In this document: positions 1 through 6,183 of the stretch, one piece after another
Layout of the letters: every line of letters begins with the position of its first letter
Position numbering within the stretch: the stretch's first letter is position 1
Assembly (NCBI GenBank): GCA_016210785.1
Contig: JACQTN010000599.1
Coordinates: 1 to 7,933, forward strand
DNA length: 7,933 nt
Origin: Armatimonadota bacterium
GTDB lineage: Bacteria; Sysuimicrobiota; Sysuimicrobiia; Sysuimicrobiales; JACQTN01
Reading direction: 5' to 3'
Notes under the pieces: model-generated
What the model was told of the DNA's origin: nothing
Seen by the model: the letters and a program-made list of their open reading frames with translations, nothing else
Databases searched by the model: none
Translations under genes and position numbers: made by a program

Positions 1-48
1 CGCGACGGTGGGGCGCCCTACATACGGGTGATGCTCGGACTCGGCTGA
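1..48 (+). CDS. Possible C-terminal tail of a rightward gene cut by the window edge
   Basis: Frame 1 is open from the left edge to a TGA at 46-48 and would encode only the last 15 residues of a protein, ending PYIRVMLGLG. It is too short to assign to any family. It is favoured slightly over the other two forward frames because its stop sits inside a stem-loop (37-56) and because a convergent arrangement with the minus-strand cold-shock gene would be natural. Frame 3 is also open, as far as a TAG at 93-95, so the choice of frame is uncertain. Confidence 0.25.
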   Translation, partial: RDGGAPYIRVMLGLG

Positions 49-56
49 GCCGGTCC
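37..56. terminator. Stem-loop between two convergent gene ends, possible bidirectional terminator
   Basis: GGAC (37-40) pairs with GTCC (53-56) and CGGC (42-45) pairs with GCCG (49-52), leaving one bulged T at 41 and the three-base loop TGA at 46-48. The eight G+C-rich pairs sit where a rightward gene and the leftward cold-shock gene appear to converge. No T-run follows on either strand, so classical intrinsic termination is unproven. The loop coincides with the putative stop codon of the edge gene. Confidence 0.3.
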
Positions 57-91
57 TGCGCACGAGCAAGCTTCATTTCCGAGACGGTCTT

Positions 92-316
92 CTAGCGCGC
101 GCGGGTCGGTTGAAGCAGGATCTTCACGTCTACCGCGATGTCGCCGTGCTCCCCTGGCGCGACGTTGAACTGTACCCGCATCCCCGCGTCCAGAGGGAAT
201 CCCCCTTCCACCGCCCTCTCGTGAACCAGGTACTCGCGGCCGTCGTCGCCCGCCACTGACCCGAAGCCCCGCTGTCGGTTGAACCACCGCACCGTGCCGT
301 GCCGCACGGCGTCCAT
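92..316 (-). CDS. Divergent cold-shock-domain (CSD) small nucleic-acid-binding protein
   Basis: This 74-residue protein is the size of CspA-family proteins, which are single five-stranded OB-fold domains that bind single-stranded RNA or DNA in the cytoplasm. The family opening is clear: GTVRWFN at residues 7-13, with W11 and F12. The RNP1 site reads RGFGSV (16-21) and the RNP2 site YLVH (29-32). F18 and H32 are kept, but the second RNP1 aromatic is S20 and the residues around RNP2 are L30 and E33 where CspA has Phe. Binding may therefore be altered. The start is the ATG whose complement is at 314-316, directly behind GGAAGGGAGG; an upstream extension of the frame has low-complexity Arg/Gly/Pro composition and is not credible. 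The gene is transcribed away from the redox operon and shares the 317-623 intergenic region with it. A general RNA chaperone or regulator is likely; its targets are unknown. Confidence 0.88.
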   Translation of the reverse strand: MDAVRHGTVRWFNRQRGFGSVAGDDGREYLVHERAVEGGFPLDAGMRVQFNVAPGEHGDIAVDVKILLQPTRAR

Positions 317-623
317 CCTCCCTTCCGGCGGCCGCCGGCCGCCCGCACTGCATCTTTGCAGCCAGCGTACTCCCGGCACCTGCGCGGTGGCCATCGGGCG
401 CCTGGCGGATCGGTGAGCGCACGCTCCCGCACGCCGCGGCGTTTCGAGAGAAGGCCCGGGTGGTCCAGGTGGACCGGCCCCCGGACCGTCCACCTGGACC
501 ACCCGAGGCTGGTAATCCCGCCGCCCGCCGCCATGGTCCGTTCCGGCGCGGCAGAATGACACGCTCTTGCCTTGTGGACGGTGCCGCGCTGGGCCATTCT
601 TGAGGCGGAGGTCACGGCCGACC
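317..623. promoter_or_regulatory. Divergent intergenic region, presumed promoters for both sides
   Basis: This stretch separates the leftward cold-shock gene from the rightward redox operon and so should contain both promoters. The cold-shock ribosome binding site lies at its left end (complement of 317-326) and GGAGG for the receiver-like gene at 607-611. A weak sigma70-like pair, TTGTGG (572-577) and CATTCT (595-600) with 17-base spacing, faces right, but the match is poor. No good -10 hexamer was seen facing left. The outstanding element is the inverted repeat at 457-505. Short reading frames here have Arg/Pro/Gly-rich translations and no family resemblance, so no gene is called. Confidence 0.5.
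457..505. repeat. Perfect 18-bp inverted repeat with 13-base spacer; candidate operator or hairpin
   Basis: Bases 457-474 are the exact reverse complement of 488-505. Each arm contains a smaller dyad of the form GTCCA-N2-TGGAC (463-474 and 488-499), so the element can also be read as two palindromic 12-mers 25 bases apart, one upright and one inverted. The spacer 475-487 is G+C rich. The repeat is about 140 bases from the cold-shock start and 119 bases from the receiver-like start, a position suited to a regulator acting on both divergent genes. It could alternatively form a very stable hairpin in RNA from either strand. No T-run follows, so a simple terminator is less likely. Confidence 0.85.
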
Positions 624-1028
624 ATGGATGAGAACGTCAGCGAACCGGTCACCTGCGCGGACGGCCACAAGTCGGCGGGCGTGGCGATCATCTATCACGA
701 CGCACTTTTCGCTCAGGGCATCGCCAGCCTGCTGCGCGCCGCCGGGGCGTCGAACGTGGTGGGCGTGCCCGCGGCGGACGCGTCGGCTGAGGAACGCATC
801 CGCACGCTCCGGCCGTCGGTCGTGATCGTGGAGGGAGAGGACCAGGATGCCCGGGCCCACCTGGCGTCGCTGCTGGAGACGGCGCCGTGGGTGGTGAAGG
901 TCGGGCTCGACCAGGACACGGTGGAGATCTACCGGCGCGCGCGCCTGGAAAATAGTTGCGCGCTGGCCCGGCTCGTGACGCGGCTTGCCTGCCGGGGGGA
1001 CCGGATGCGTGAAGGGAGGACGCCATAG
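624..1028 (+). CDS. Degenerate receiver-like (pseudo-receiver) domain protein
   Basis: This 134-residue protein has the beta/alpha pattern of the N-terminal receiver domain of NarL-type response regulators and no DNA-binding domain. Residues 19-37 (VAIIYHDALFAQGIASLL region) resemble the first strand and helix of NarL receivers. Residues 63-71 (RPSVVIVEG) match the third strand, and 91-104 (VKVGLDQDTVEIYRR) a late strand and helix. The acidic pair that binds Mg is replaced by Y24-H25, and the phospho-accepting Asp position is E70, so conventional phosphorylation is unlikely. The ATG at 624 is preceded by GGAGG at 607-611 with a long 12-base gap; no better in-frame start exists. Its stop overlaps the GTG of the ferredoxin gene (TAGTG), which suggests translational coupling and a job linked to the redox complex, such as regulation or assembly. 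The fold assignment is by pattern only and the role is unknown. Confidence 0.7.
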   Translation: MDENVSEPVTCADGHKSAGVAIIYHDALFAQGIASLLRAAGASNVVGVPAADASAEERIRTLRPSVVIVEGEDQDARAHLASLLETAPWVVKVGLDQDTVEIYRRARLENSCALARLVTRLACRGDRMREGRTP

Positions 1029-1855
1029 TGGCGGACCGCGAGATGCCAGAGGATCCACAGCCCACGTCGCGCCGGCAGTTCTTGAAGCGGGCGGGGCTGG
1101 CTGGCGCTGTCGCTGCAGCGGCGCCGGTCGCCAGGCTGGCGAGTACGTGGGCGGCGGGGGGCGCCCAGGCGCCCGCCCACGCGGGCCACGGCAAGACGCG
1201 GCCGCGGCGCTGGGTGATGGTGATCGACCTGGCCGCCTGCGACGGCTGCAAGAAGTGCACCTACGCCTGCCAGAAGGAGCACTTCGTGCCCTTCAACCAG
1301 CAGTGGATCAAGGTCTACGAAAACATGGCCAACAACGCCTATGACCGCTACAACTTCCCCGTCCCCTGCATGCAGTGCGAGGACGCGCCGTGCGTGAAGG
1401 TCTGCCCGGTCGGCGCCACCTACCACACCGACGAGGGCATCGTCCAGGTGGACCACAACCAGTGTGTGGGTTGCCGCTTCTGCATGGCCGCCTGTCCCTA
1501 CGGCGTGCGCTCCTTTAACTGGACAGAGCCTTCTCACTCCCCACAGGAGAAGTTTGTGCAGTACTCGCCGGAGTTTCCCGTGCCCCACCGCAAGGGCACG
1601 GTGGAAAAGTGCATGTTTTGCGCGCACCGGGTGAAGATGGGACGCCTGCCCGGGTGCGTAGAGGCCTGCCACGAAGCGGGTCACGACGCCATCTACTTCG
1701 GCGATGCCAACGAGAACCTGGTCACCAACGGCAAGGAGGTCGTGAAGCTCACCCAGTTGCTGGCCCAGGGTCACGGTTACAAGTACAAGGAAGAGCTGGG
1801 CACTCACCCGCGGGTCTACTACCTGCTGCCGAGCCGCGAGACGAAGAAGGCGTAG
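1028..1855 (+). CDS. Tat-exported ferredoxin subunit with four [4Fe-4S] clusters (HybA/NrfC/DsrO/PsrB type)
   Basis: This 275-residue electron-transfer subunit should act on the outer face of the cytoplasmic membrane. The N-terminus has a twin-arginine signal, SRRQFLK at residues 14-20, followed by an Ala-rich hydrophobic stretch to about 45. Sixteen cysteines form four cluster motifs: C71/C74/C77/C81, C114/C117/C122/C126, C146/C149/C152/C156 and C195/C198/C210/C214. This is the full set of the dicluster-pair family that links a catalytic subunit to an NrfD-type membrane anchor. The start is GTG at 1028, with GGAGGA at 1015-1020 and a seven-base spacer; the in-frame ATG at 1043 lacks such a site. 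The gene overlaps its upstream neighbour by one base and the NrfD gene begins 17 bases after its stop. Family membership is very clear. The specific complex (sulfur, nitrogen or other) cannot be told because no catalytic subunit is visible. Confidence 0.93.
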   Translation: MADREMPEDPQPTSRRQFLKRAGLAGAVAAAAPVARLASTWAAGGAQAPAHAGHGKTRPRRWVMVIDLAACDGCKKCTYACQKEHFVPFNQQWIKVYENMANNAYDRYNFPVPCMQCEDAPCVKVCPVGATYHTDEGIVQVDHNQCVGCRFCMAACPYGVRSFNWTEPSHSPQEKFVQYSPEFPVPHRKGTVEKCMFCAHRVKMGRLPGCVEACHEAGHDAIYFGDANENLVTNGKEVVKLTQLLAQGHGYKYKEELGTHPRVYYLLPSRETKKA

Positions 1856-1859
1856 CGAC

Positions 1860-1866
1860 GGAGGGG
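1860..1866 (+). promoter_or_regulatory. Ribosome binding site deciding the NrfD start
   Basis: GGAGGGG lies 2 bases (from its GGAGG core) before an ATG at 1867 and 8 bases before the in-frame ATG at 1873. The 8-base spacing is the functional one, so the start is placed at 1873. Confidence 0.7.
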
Positions 1867-1872
1867 ATGACG

Positions 1873-4053
1873 ATGGAGGAGCACACGCTCGCACAGGCCG
1901 ACGACGCCCCGGTGCTCCGGCCCCTGCAAGTCACGGGGTGGGGGTTCCGCCTGTTCGTCGCCGCCCTGCTCGCGGTGATCGCGGTCGGCGCCTACGCCTA
2001 CTTCACCCAGCTTCGGGATGGCCTCGGGGTGACGGGCCTGAATAACCGGGTCTCATGGGGCCTGTACATCACCAACTTCGTCTTCTTCATCGGCGTGAGC
2101 CACGCCGGGACGCTGATCTCGGCCATCCTGCGGGTCACCGGCGCGGAGTGGCGGCGGCCGATCACCCGGATGGCCGAGGCGATCACCGCCTTTGCCCTCA
2201 TGGTGGGCGCGCCGATGGTGTTGATCGACATGGGCCGGCCGGAGCGTCTCCTCAGCGTCTTCACAGACGGGCGGTTGCAGTCACCGATCCTCTGGGACGT
2301 GATCTCCATCACGACCTATCTGACGGGAAGCCTCCTCTACCTGTACCTGCCGATGATCCCCGACCTGGCGATGCTGCGGGACCGGCTCACTACCGTGGCG
2401 CCCTGGAAGCGGTGGCTGTACCGGGTGCTGTCGGCAGGGTGGCGGGGGACGGAGCGTCAGCACGCCTGGCTGGAGCGGGCCATCGCGGCCATGGCCATCG
2501 TGATCATCCCGGTGGCGGTCTCGGTGCACACGGTGGTCTCCTGGATCTTCGGCATGACGCTGCGCGCCGGATGGCACTCCACGATCTTCGGCCCCTACTT
2601 CGTGGTGGGCGCCATCTTCAGTGGCATCGCTGCCATCATCACCGCTATGGTGATCTTCCGCCGGATCTACCGGCTGGAGGGCTTCCTGACCGTTTCACAC
2701 TTCCGAAGGCTGGGCTACCTGCTGCTGACCCTGAATCTTGTCTACCTCTACTTCACCGTCAGCGAGTATCTGACGATCTCCTACGGTGCGCAGGAGCATG
2801 ACATTAACCTGGTCCACGCGCTCTTCTACGGGCCTTTCGCGCCCGCGTTCTGGGTGATGGTGGTGGCGGGTCTCGTCCTTCCCGCCGTGCTGCTGCTCCT
2901 CCCCCACATCTCCACCGTGGACGTGCTGGCGCGCGTGCCGGGGCTGCGCCCGCTCCCGATCGGCGTCGCCGCGGCGGCGCTCGGTGCGGTCGCAGTGGTG
3001 CTGCGTTTCCCCCGCGTGGTGCCAGTCCAGGCCGGTCTCTCCCAGATTTCCCCTGACATGGTGCTGCTGGCGGCCGGGGTCGTGGGGGTGCTGGCGTTCA
3101 TCGCGCTCATGCCGGCGCTGCGGCAGCGGCCGGTGGCGGCGGTGTTCCTGGCCTCGGTCCTGGTGAATATCGGGATGTGGCTGAAGCGCTACATCATCGT
3201 CATCCCCAGCATGGCCCTGCCCATCACGCCCAGCGAGTGGGCCACGTACACGCCGACCTGGGTGGAGTGGGCCATCACCGCCGCGGCCTTCGCCGCCTTT
3301 ATCCTCCTGTACGCGCTGTTCAGCAAGGTCTTCCCCCTGATCTCGCTGTGGGAGGTGCGGGAAGGCGAGGCGGCACCGGCACCCGAGCCGGCTTCCGCGT
3401 GGCGAGGCCCCGCCGCGCTGGGCGGCATCGGCAGGCCGCTTGTCATCCTCTTGGCCGCGGGGGCGCTCGCGGCGGGCGCGGCCCGGGCCAGTGCCGCGTC
3501 TGCGCCGGTCGCTCCAGGCGAGCAGGCGAAGATGCCCACCCGCCTCACCGTGAGCGCGCCCACCTCTGTGGAGATGGGCGAAGACCTCATGGTGGAGGCC
3601 CGGCTCACCACCGCGGACGGGCAACCTCTGGCGGGCGCCGCCGTGATCCTGTTCCAGGTGGGTGCGGTGGGAGAACGGGTGATGGCGCGGGCCGCGACCG
3701 ACGAGAAGGGCATGGCTTCGTTCCGCCACAACGAGTACACCATTCCACACATCACCTTGCGCGTCACCTTTGCCGGCGACGCGCGGCACGCTCCTGCCCG
3801 AGGCGGCGCAGAGGTCGAGATCACCGGCGTCAAGGTGCCGCCCTCGGTCAGCATGAGGCATACGCCCGGTCCATTGACCAGGGCCGCGATCTTCCTGGTG
3901 CTGGGCGGCGTGTGGTTGACCTATGCCTATGCCGGATCCTTCATCCTCCGCATCGCTCGGAGCGAGCGGGTAGGGAAAGGGGGTGCGAGCGCGCACCAGA
4001 ACTTGAGGCGGAAACGGCCAACCGAACGTCACGATCAGGAGGGAGAGGCATGA
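1873..4053 (+). CDS. NrfD/PsrC-family quinone-interacting membrane subunit with a C-terminal Ig-like domain fusion
   Basis: The protein has 726 residues, whereas NrfD-family proteins usually have about 300 to 480. Residues 1-495 are a polytopic NrfD/ActC-type core with about ten to twelve membrane segments (near 22-44, 59-87, 100-120, 139-162, 202-227, 239-263, 277-300, 322-344, 359-378, 395-414, 420-445 and 463-485). Family-like stretches include SWGLYITNFVFFIGVSHAGT (61-80), VHTVVSW (218-224), GWHSTIFGPYF (233-243) and NIGMWLKRY (432-440). Such subunits exchange electrons between quinone and a ferredoxin partner, here the preceding gene. A linker leads to an added membrane segment (521-541). 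An Ig-like beta-sandwich domain follows (556-652), with the bacterial Ig pattern GQPLAGAAV and a VTFAGDA strand, then a further membrane segment (671-693) and a basic tail. The fusion is in frame with no sign of error. The gene ends in an ATGA overlap with the next one. Confidence 0.9.
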   Translation: MEEHTLAQADDAPVLRPLQVTGWGFRLFVAALLAVIAVGAYAYFTQLRDGLGVTGLNNRVSWGLYITNFVFFIGVSHAGTLISAILRVTGAEWRRPITRMAEAITAFALMVGAPMVLIDMGRPERLLSVFTDGRLQSPILWDVISITTYLTGSLLYLYLPMIPDLAMLRDRLTTVAPWKRWLYRVLSAGWRGTERQHAWLERAIAAMAIVIIPVAVSVHTVVSWIFGMTLRAGWHSTIFGPYFVVGAIFSGIAAIITAMVIFRRIYRLEGFLTVSHFRRLGYLLLTLNLVYLYFTVSEYLTISYGAQEHDINLVHALFYGPFAPAFWVMVVAGLVLPAVLLLLPHISTVDVLARVPGLRPLPIGVAAAALGAVAVVLRFPRVVPVQAGLSQISPDMVLLAAGVVGVLAFIALMPALRQRPVAAVFLASVLVNIGMWLKRYIIVIPSMALPITPSEWATYTPTWVEWAITAAAFAAFILLYALFSKVFPLISLWEVREGEAAPAPEPASAWRGPAALGGIGRPLVILLAAGALAAGAARASAASAPVAPGEQAKMPTRLTVSAPTSVEMGEDLMVEARLTTADGQPLAGAAVILFQVGAVGERVMARAATDEKGMASFRHNEYTIPHITLRVTFAGDARHAPARGGAEVEITGVKVPPSVSMRHTPGPLTRAAIFLVLGGVWLTYAYAGSFILRIARSERVGKGGASAHQNLRRKRPTERHDQEGEA

Positions 4054-4589
4054 GGAGAGTGGGGGTTTTGCTCGGGTGTGCAATCCTGCTGGCGCTGGCG
4101 GTGCCCAGGCCGCCCGCTGAAGGTGCGGCCGCGATACCGGCGGGACGGCTGGCGTACCATGTCATGGTGGACCTCGTCCGTGGCAGCGTGGAGCCGACCA
4201 GCACGGTGTGCGTGCAGACCAGCGTCTTCAAGCAAGGCGAGCAGGTCGTCTGGCGGGTTGTGGTGCGCGACGCGGTCAACGGTCGGGAGATCGGGGACGA
4301 TGGAAAGAACGCGGCCGAGATCGCCGAGCGTGAGATGAAGGTGACGGCCCATCTGGAGAACGGGATGACCTTCCCGCTGAAGTACGGCCCGCATCCCGGG
4401 CGACCGCAGCCAGGGGATCCCGTCAAGCACTTCTGGACCGCCAGCTGGGTCATCCCCAGGGATTACCCCACCGGCCTGCTGCGGTGGTGGGTGACGGTGG
4501 CCGACAAACGGGGCGTATTCGTCCGGTTCGACCCCATCGGGGCCGGCATCAAGGTCCCGGCACATTCGGTCACCATCGAGAGGCGGTAG
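4050..4589 (+). CDS. Secreted beta-rich protein of unknown family
   Basis: This 179-residue protein has a Sec-type signal: basic MRR, a hydrophobic core at about 5-18 and a likely cleavage site near residues 24-28. The mature part is beta-strand rich, and alternating segments such as GEQVVWRVVVRDAVNG (63-78) and LLRWWVTVADKRGVFVRF (143-160) suggest a single beta-sandwich domain. A segment rich in His, Pro, Gly and Trp (HPGRPQPGD, FWTASW) lies in the middle. I do not recognise the family. Cys10 is in the signal and Cys54 is the only mature cysteine, so no disulfide or haem site is evident. The ATG is set by AGGAGG at 4037-4042 with a seven-base spacer, and it overlaps the NrfD stop as ATGA, so expression is coupled. 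Context suggests an accessory part of the same exported redox complex. Fold and role are inferred. Confidence 0.85.
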   Translation: MRRVGVLLGCAILLALAVPRPPAEGAAAIPAGRLAYHVMVDLVRGSVEPTSTVCVQTSVFKQGEQVVWRVVVRDAVNGREIGDDGKNAAEIAEREMKVTAHLENGMTFPLKYGPHPGRPQPGDPVKHFWTASWVIPRDYPTGLLRWWVTVADKRGVFVRFDPIGAGIKVPAHSVTIERR

Positions 4590-4617
4590 CGACGCGATCT
4601 CTGCGATCTCAATGAAT

Positions 4618-4625
4618 GGAGGGAG
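4618..4625 (+). promoter_or_regulatory. Ribosome binding site deciding the start of the tandem Ig-like gene
   Basis: GGAGGGAG lies within the first codons of a possible upstream in-frame start at 4616, while its GGAGG core is 8 bases before ATG 4631. The downstream ATG is therefore the start, giving a clean signal peptide beginning MARLRLILL. Confidence 0.75.
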
Positions 4626-4630
4626 TAGCC

Positions 4631-6070
4631 ATGGCCAGGCTCCGGCTCATTCTGCTCGTGATCCTGCTGGCCGCTTCGGCCATCCCGGGCGGGATGGCCG
4701 GAGCCGCCCAGGGCTTCGTGGGCACCCTCGCCGTGACCCCGGAACGGGGTCCCGTGGGGACCAGGGTGACCCTGACCGGCGCGGGCCTGCCCGCCAGCGC
4801 CACGCTGAGCGTCGTGTGGACGACGGTGGACGCGGGCTGGGACCTCGAGCACCGCAACGGCCAGTACATCGGGATCTTTAACGGCAGGACCTACCGGGAG
4901 GTGCGGCGGCCGCTTGCTGCGGTCACCACAGACGCGGACGGCAAGTTCACCGCGGCGTTGAAGATCCCAGAAGACTACGGCGGCGTGCGGGACATCTACC
5001 TGATGCACGGCGACCGGGTGTTGACCAAGACGGGATTCCGCATCCTGCCCCAGGCCAGCCTGAGCCCGGCCTCCGGGCCGCTGGGGACGCCCATCCGCAT
5101 CAAGCTCACCGGGTTGGACCCGGTCCAGCCGCTGGAGACCTGGTACTGGGTGCTGTACGATAACAGGCTCACGGGCTACGTCACCGCGGTGCGGACGAAG
5201 GGCACGGCGCGTTTCAACATCCCGGCTACGGGCGATCCCGGCCTGCACGTGATCGACCTGCAGACGGGCGCGCCCGGCGCACCGTACCGGGCCAAGAGCA
5301 CCTCGCCGCTCAAGTACATCCCGATCTTCCGGTTCGCGTTCAACCTGACCCCGGGGGAGGCCATCCTCCCGCCGCCACCCGAGGCGCAGATGGCCAAGCC
5401 GCTGCCCGGTATCGAGCCGCCGCTGGCCAGCCCGGTGCTGTGGAGCGATCCGCGCTCTGGCCCCGTGGGCGCGCCGGCCAGGATGCAGGGCAAGGGGTTT
5501 GTGCCCGGCGACCAGGTGGAGCTGCTCTTCTACAACATGAAGGGCTCGCGCGTGAGCGAGTCCGGGTTCGAGCCGTACGTCGAGAGGATGACCACCGTCA
5601 CGGTGGGCACCGACGGCCGCTTTGAGTGGGCCTACAAGATCCCGGATCACCTGGGAGGGTTCCACCAGATCGCCGCGCGGGTGCGGGGCAGGGAAATCGC
5701 CTCCACAGCGCTGACGGTCGACCGCACGCCGCTGCCGCTGTCGGCCCGCGAGGTGCGGGTGGGCGAGGAGATCACCGTCCACCTGAAGGGCGTCGGCTGG
5801 ACGGAGACCGAGAACATCTTCGCCATCGTGTACGATAACTCGTACATCGGCTACGCCTGCGGGTTCAACTCCGACGGCGACGTGATCGTCAAGATCAGCG
5901 CCACCGGCGCCCCCGGCTGGCACTACATCGACCTCTACCCCACCTTCTACCGGCTCAAGGATTACTCCAAGACGCTGGAGGTGCCGTTCTTGTTCCGGCA
6001 CGCCATGCTGAGCTGGCAGGATCATCCCCAGCCCTTCGTATTCCGGTACGCGTTCACGATCGTCAAGTAG
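4631..6070 (+). CDS. Secreted protein of four Ig/IPT-like domains in an A-B-A'-B' duplication
   Basis: The 479-residue product begins with a Sec signal (hydrophobic residues 6-19, likely cleavage after about 24-26). Four beta-sandwich domains follow, each opening with the IPT/TIG-like phrase ending in G-P-V/L-G-T/A or a variant: about 33-139, 142-240, 270-364 and 367-479. The second half repeats the first. KFTAALKIPEDYGGVRDI (105-122) matches RFEWAYKIPDHLGGFHQI (330-347), YDNRLTGY (176-183) matches YDNSYIGY (401-408), and PGLHVIDL (203-210) matches PGWHYIDL (428-435). A Pro-rich linker (246-268) separates the halves. Only one cysteine (C410) is present and no cofactor site is seen, so binding or scaffolding is more likely than catalysis. 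The gene starts 41 bases after its neighbour stops, on the same strand, and is probably in the operon; a strong stem-loop follows. No anchor or sorting signal is visible at the C-terminus. Confidence 0.88.
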   Translation: MARLRLILLVILLAASAIPGGMAGAAQGFVGTLAVTPERGPVGTRVTLTGAGLPASATLSVVWTTVDAGWDLEHRNGQYIGIFNGRTYREVRRPLAAVTTDADGKFTAALKIPEDYGGVRDIYLMHGDRVLTKTGFRILPQASLSPASGPLGTPIRIKLTGLDPVQPLETWYWVLYDNRLTGYVTAVRTKGTARFNIPATGDPGLHVIDLQTGAPGAPYRAKSTSPLKYIPIFRFAFNLTPGEAILPPPPEAQMAKPLPGIEPPLASPVLWSDPRSGPVGAPARMQGKGFVPGDQVELLFYNMKGSRVSESGFEPYVERMTTVTVGTDGRFEWAYKIPDHLGGFHQIAARVRGREIASTALTVDRTPLPLSAREVRVGEEITVHLKGVGWTETENIFAIVYDNSYIGYACGFNSDGDVIVKISATGAPGWHYIDLYPTFYRLKDYSKTLEVPFLFRHAMLSWQDHPQPFVFRYAFTIVK

Positions 6071-6077
6071 CCTCATC

Positions 6078-6118
6078 GTGGAGGCGGCGGGGCCGGCGAA
6101 CCCGGTCCCGCCGTCCAC
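6078..6118 (+). terminator. Strong stem-loop just after the tandem Ig-like gene; terminator or mRNA-processing hairpin
   Basis: GTGGA (6078-6082) pairs with TCCAC (6114-6118). After a two-base bulge (6083-6084), CGGCGGG (6085-6091) pairs with CCCGCCG (6107-6113), G6092 with T6106, and CCGG (6093-6096) with CCGG (6102-6105), closing a five-base CGAAC loop. This makes about 17 pairs, nearly all G-C, seven bases after the stop codon. No T-run follows, so it may work as a Rho-assisted end, a 3' stabiliser, or a partial barrier that lowers expression of the small gene downstream. Confidence 0.55.
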
Positions 6119-6183
6119 GCCGGCACTCGCTGGAGTGGCCCGGCGTTCCGCTGCGGTGGAGGGGCCCGGGGGAGGTGGATGTC

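Noticed and set aside
428..439. 12-base direct repeat CGCACGCCGCGG shared with 6601-6612
   Set aside because: Several such matches are expected by chance in nearly 8 kb of G+C-rich DNA.
1442..1454. Third copy of GTCCAGGTGGACC inside the ferredoxin gene
   Set aside because: It encodes the conserved V-Q-V-D before the third cysteine cluster, so codon use explains it; no second arm is nearby.
1610..1675. Possible haem c sites in the ferredoxin (C195-x2-C198-A-H and C210-x3-C214-H)
   Set aside because: Neither is CxxCH, and all four cysteines are needed for the fourth [4Fe-4S] cluster of the family.
1609..1872. N-terminal extension of the NrfD frame back into the ferredoxin gene
   Set aside because: The extra residues overlap the ferredoxin C-terminus, which contains required cysteines, and have Arg/Gly-rich shadow composition; GGAGG at 1860 supports a start at 1873.
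3177..4049. Extension of the secreted protein frame upstream of 4050
   Set aside because: It overlaps the NrfD coding region with shadow composition, and the ATG at 4050 has a strong ribosome site followed by a signal peptide.
2695..4083. Long minus-strand open frame (462 codons) opposite the NrfD gene
   Set aside because: It is rich in His, Arg, Gly and Asp with no domain signature, as expected for the reverse of G+C-biased codons; the forward strand encodes a clear membrane protein.
4050..4085. Possible lipoprotein signal around Cys10 of the 4050 gene product
   Set aside because: The preceding residues are V-L-L-G with Leu at the -2 site and the hydrophobic core continues past Cys10, so an ordinary Sec signal fits better.
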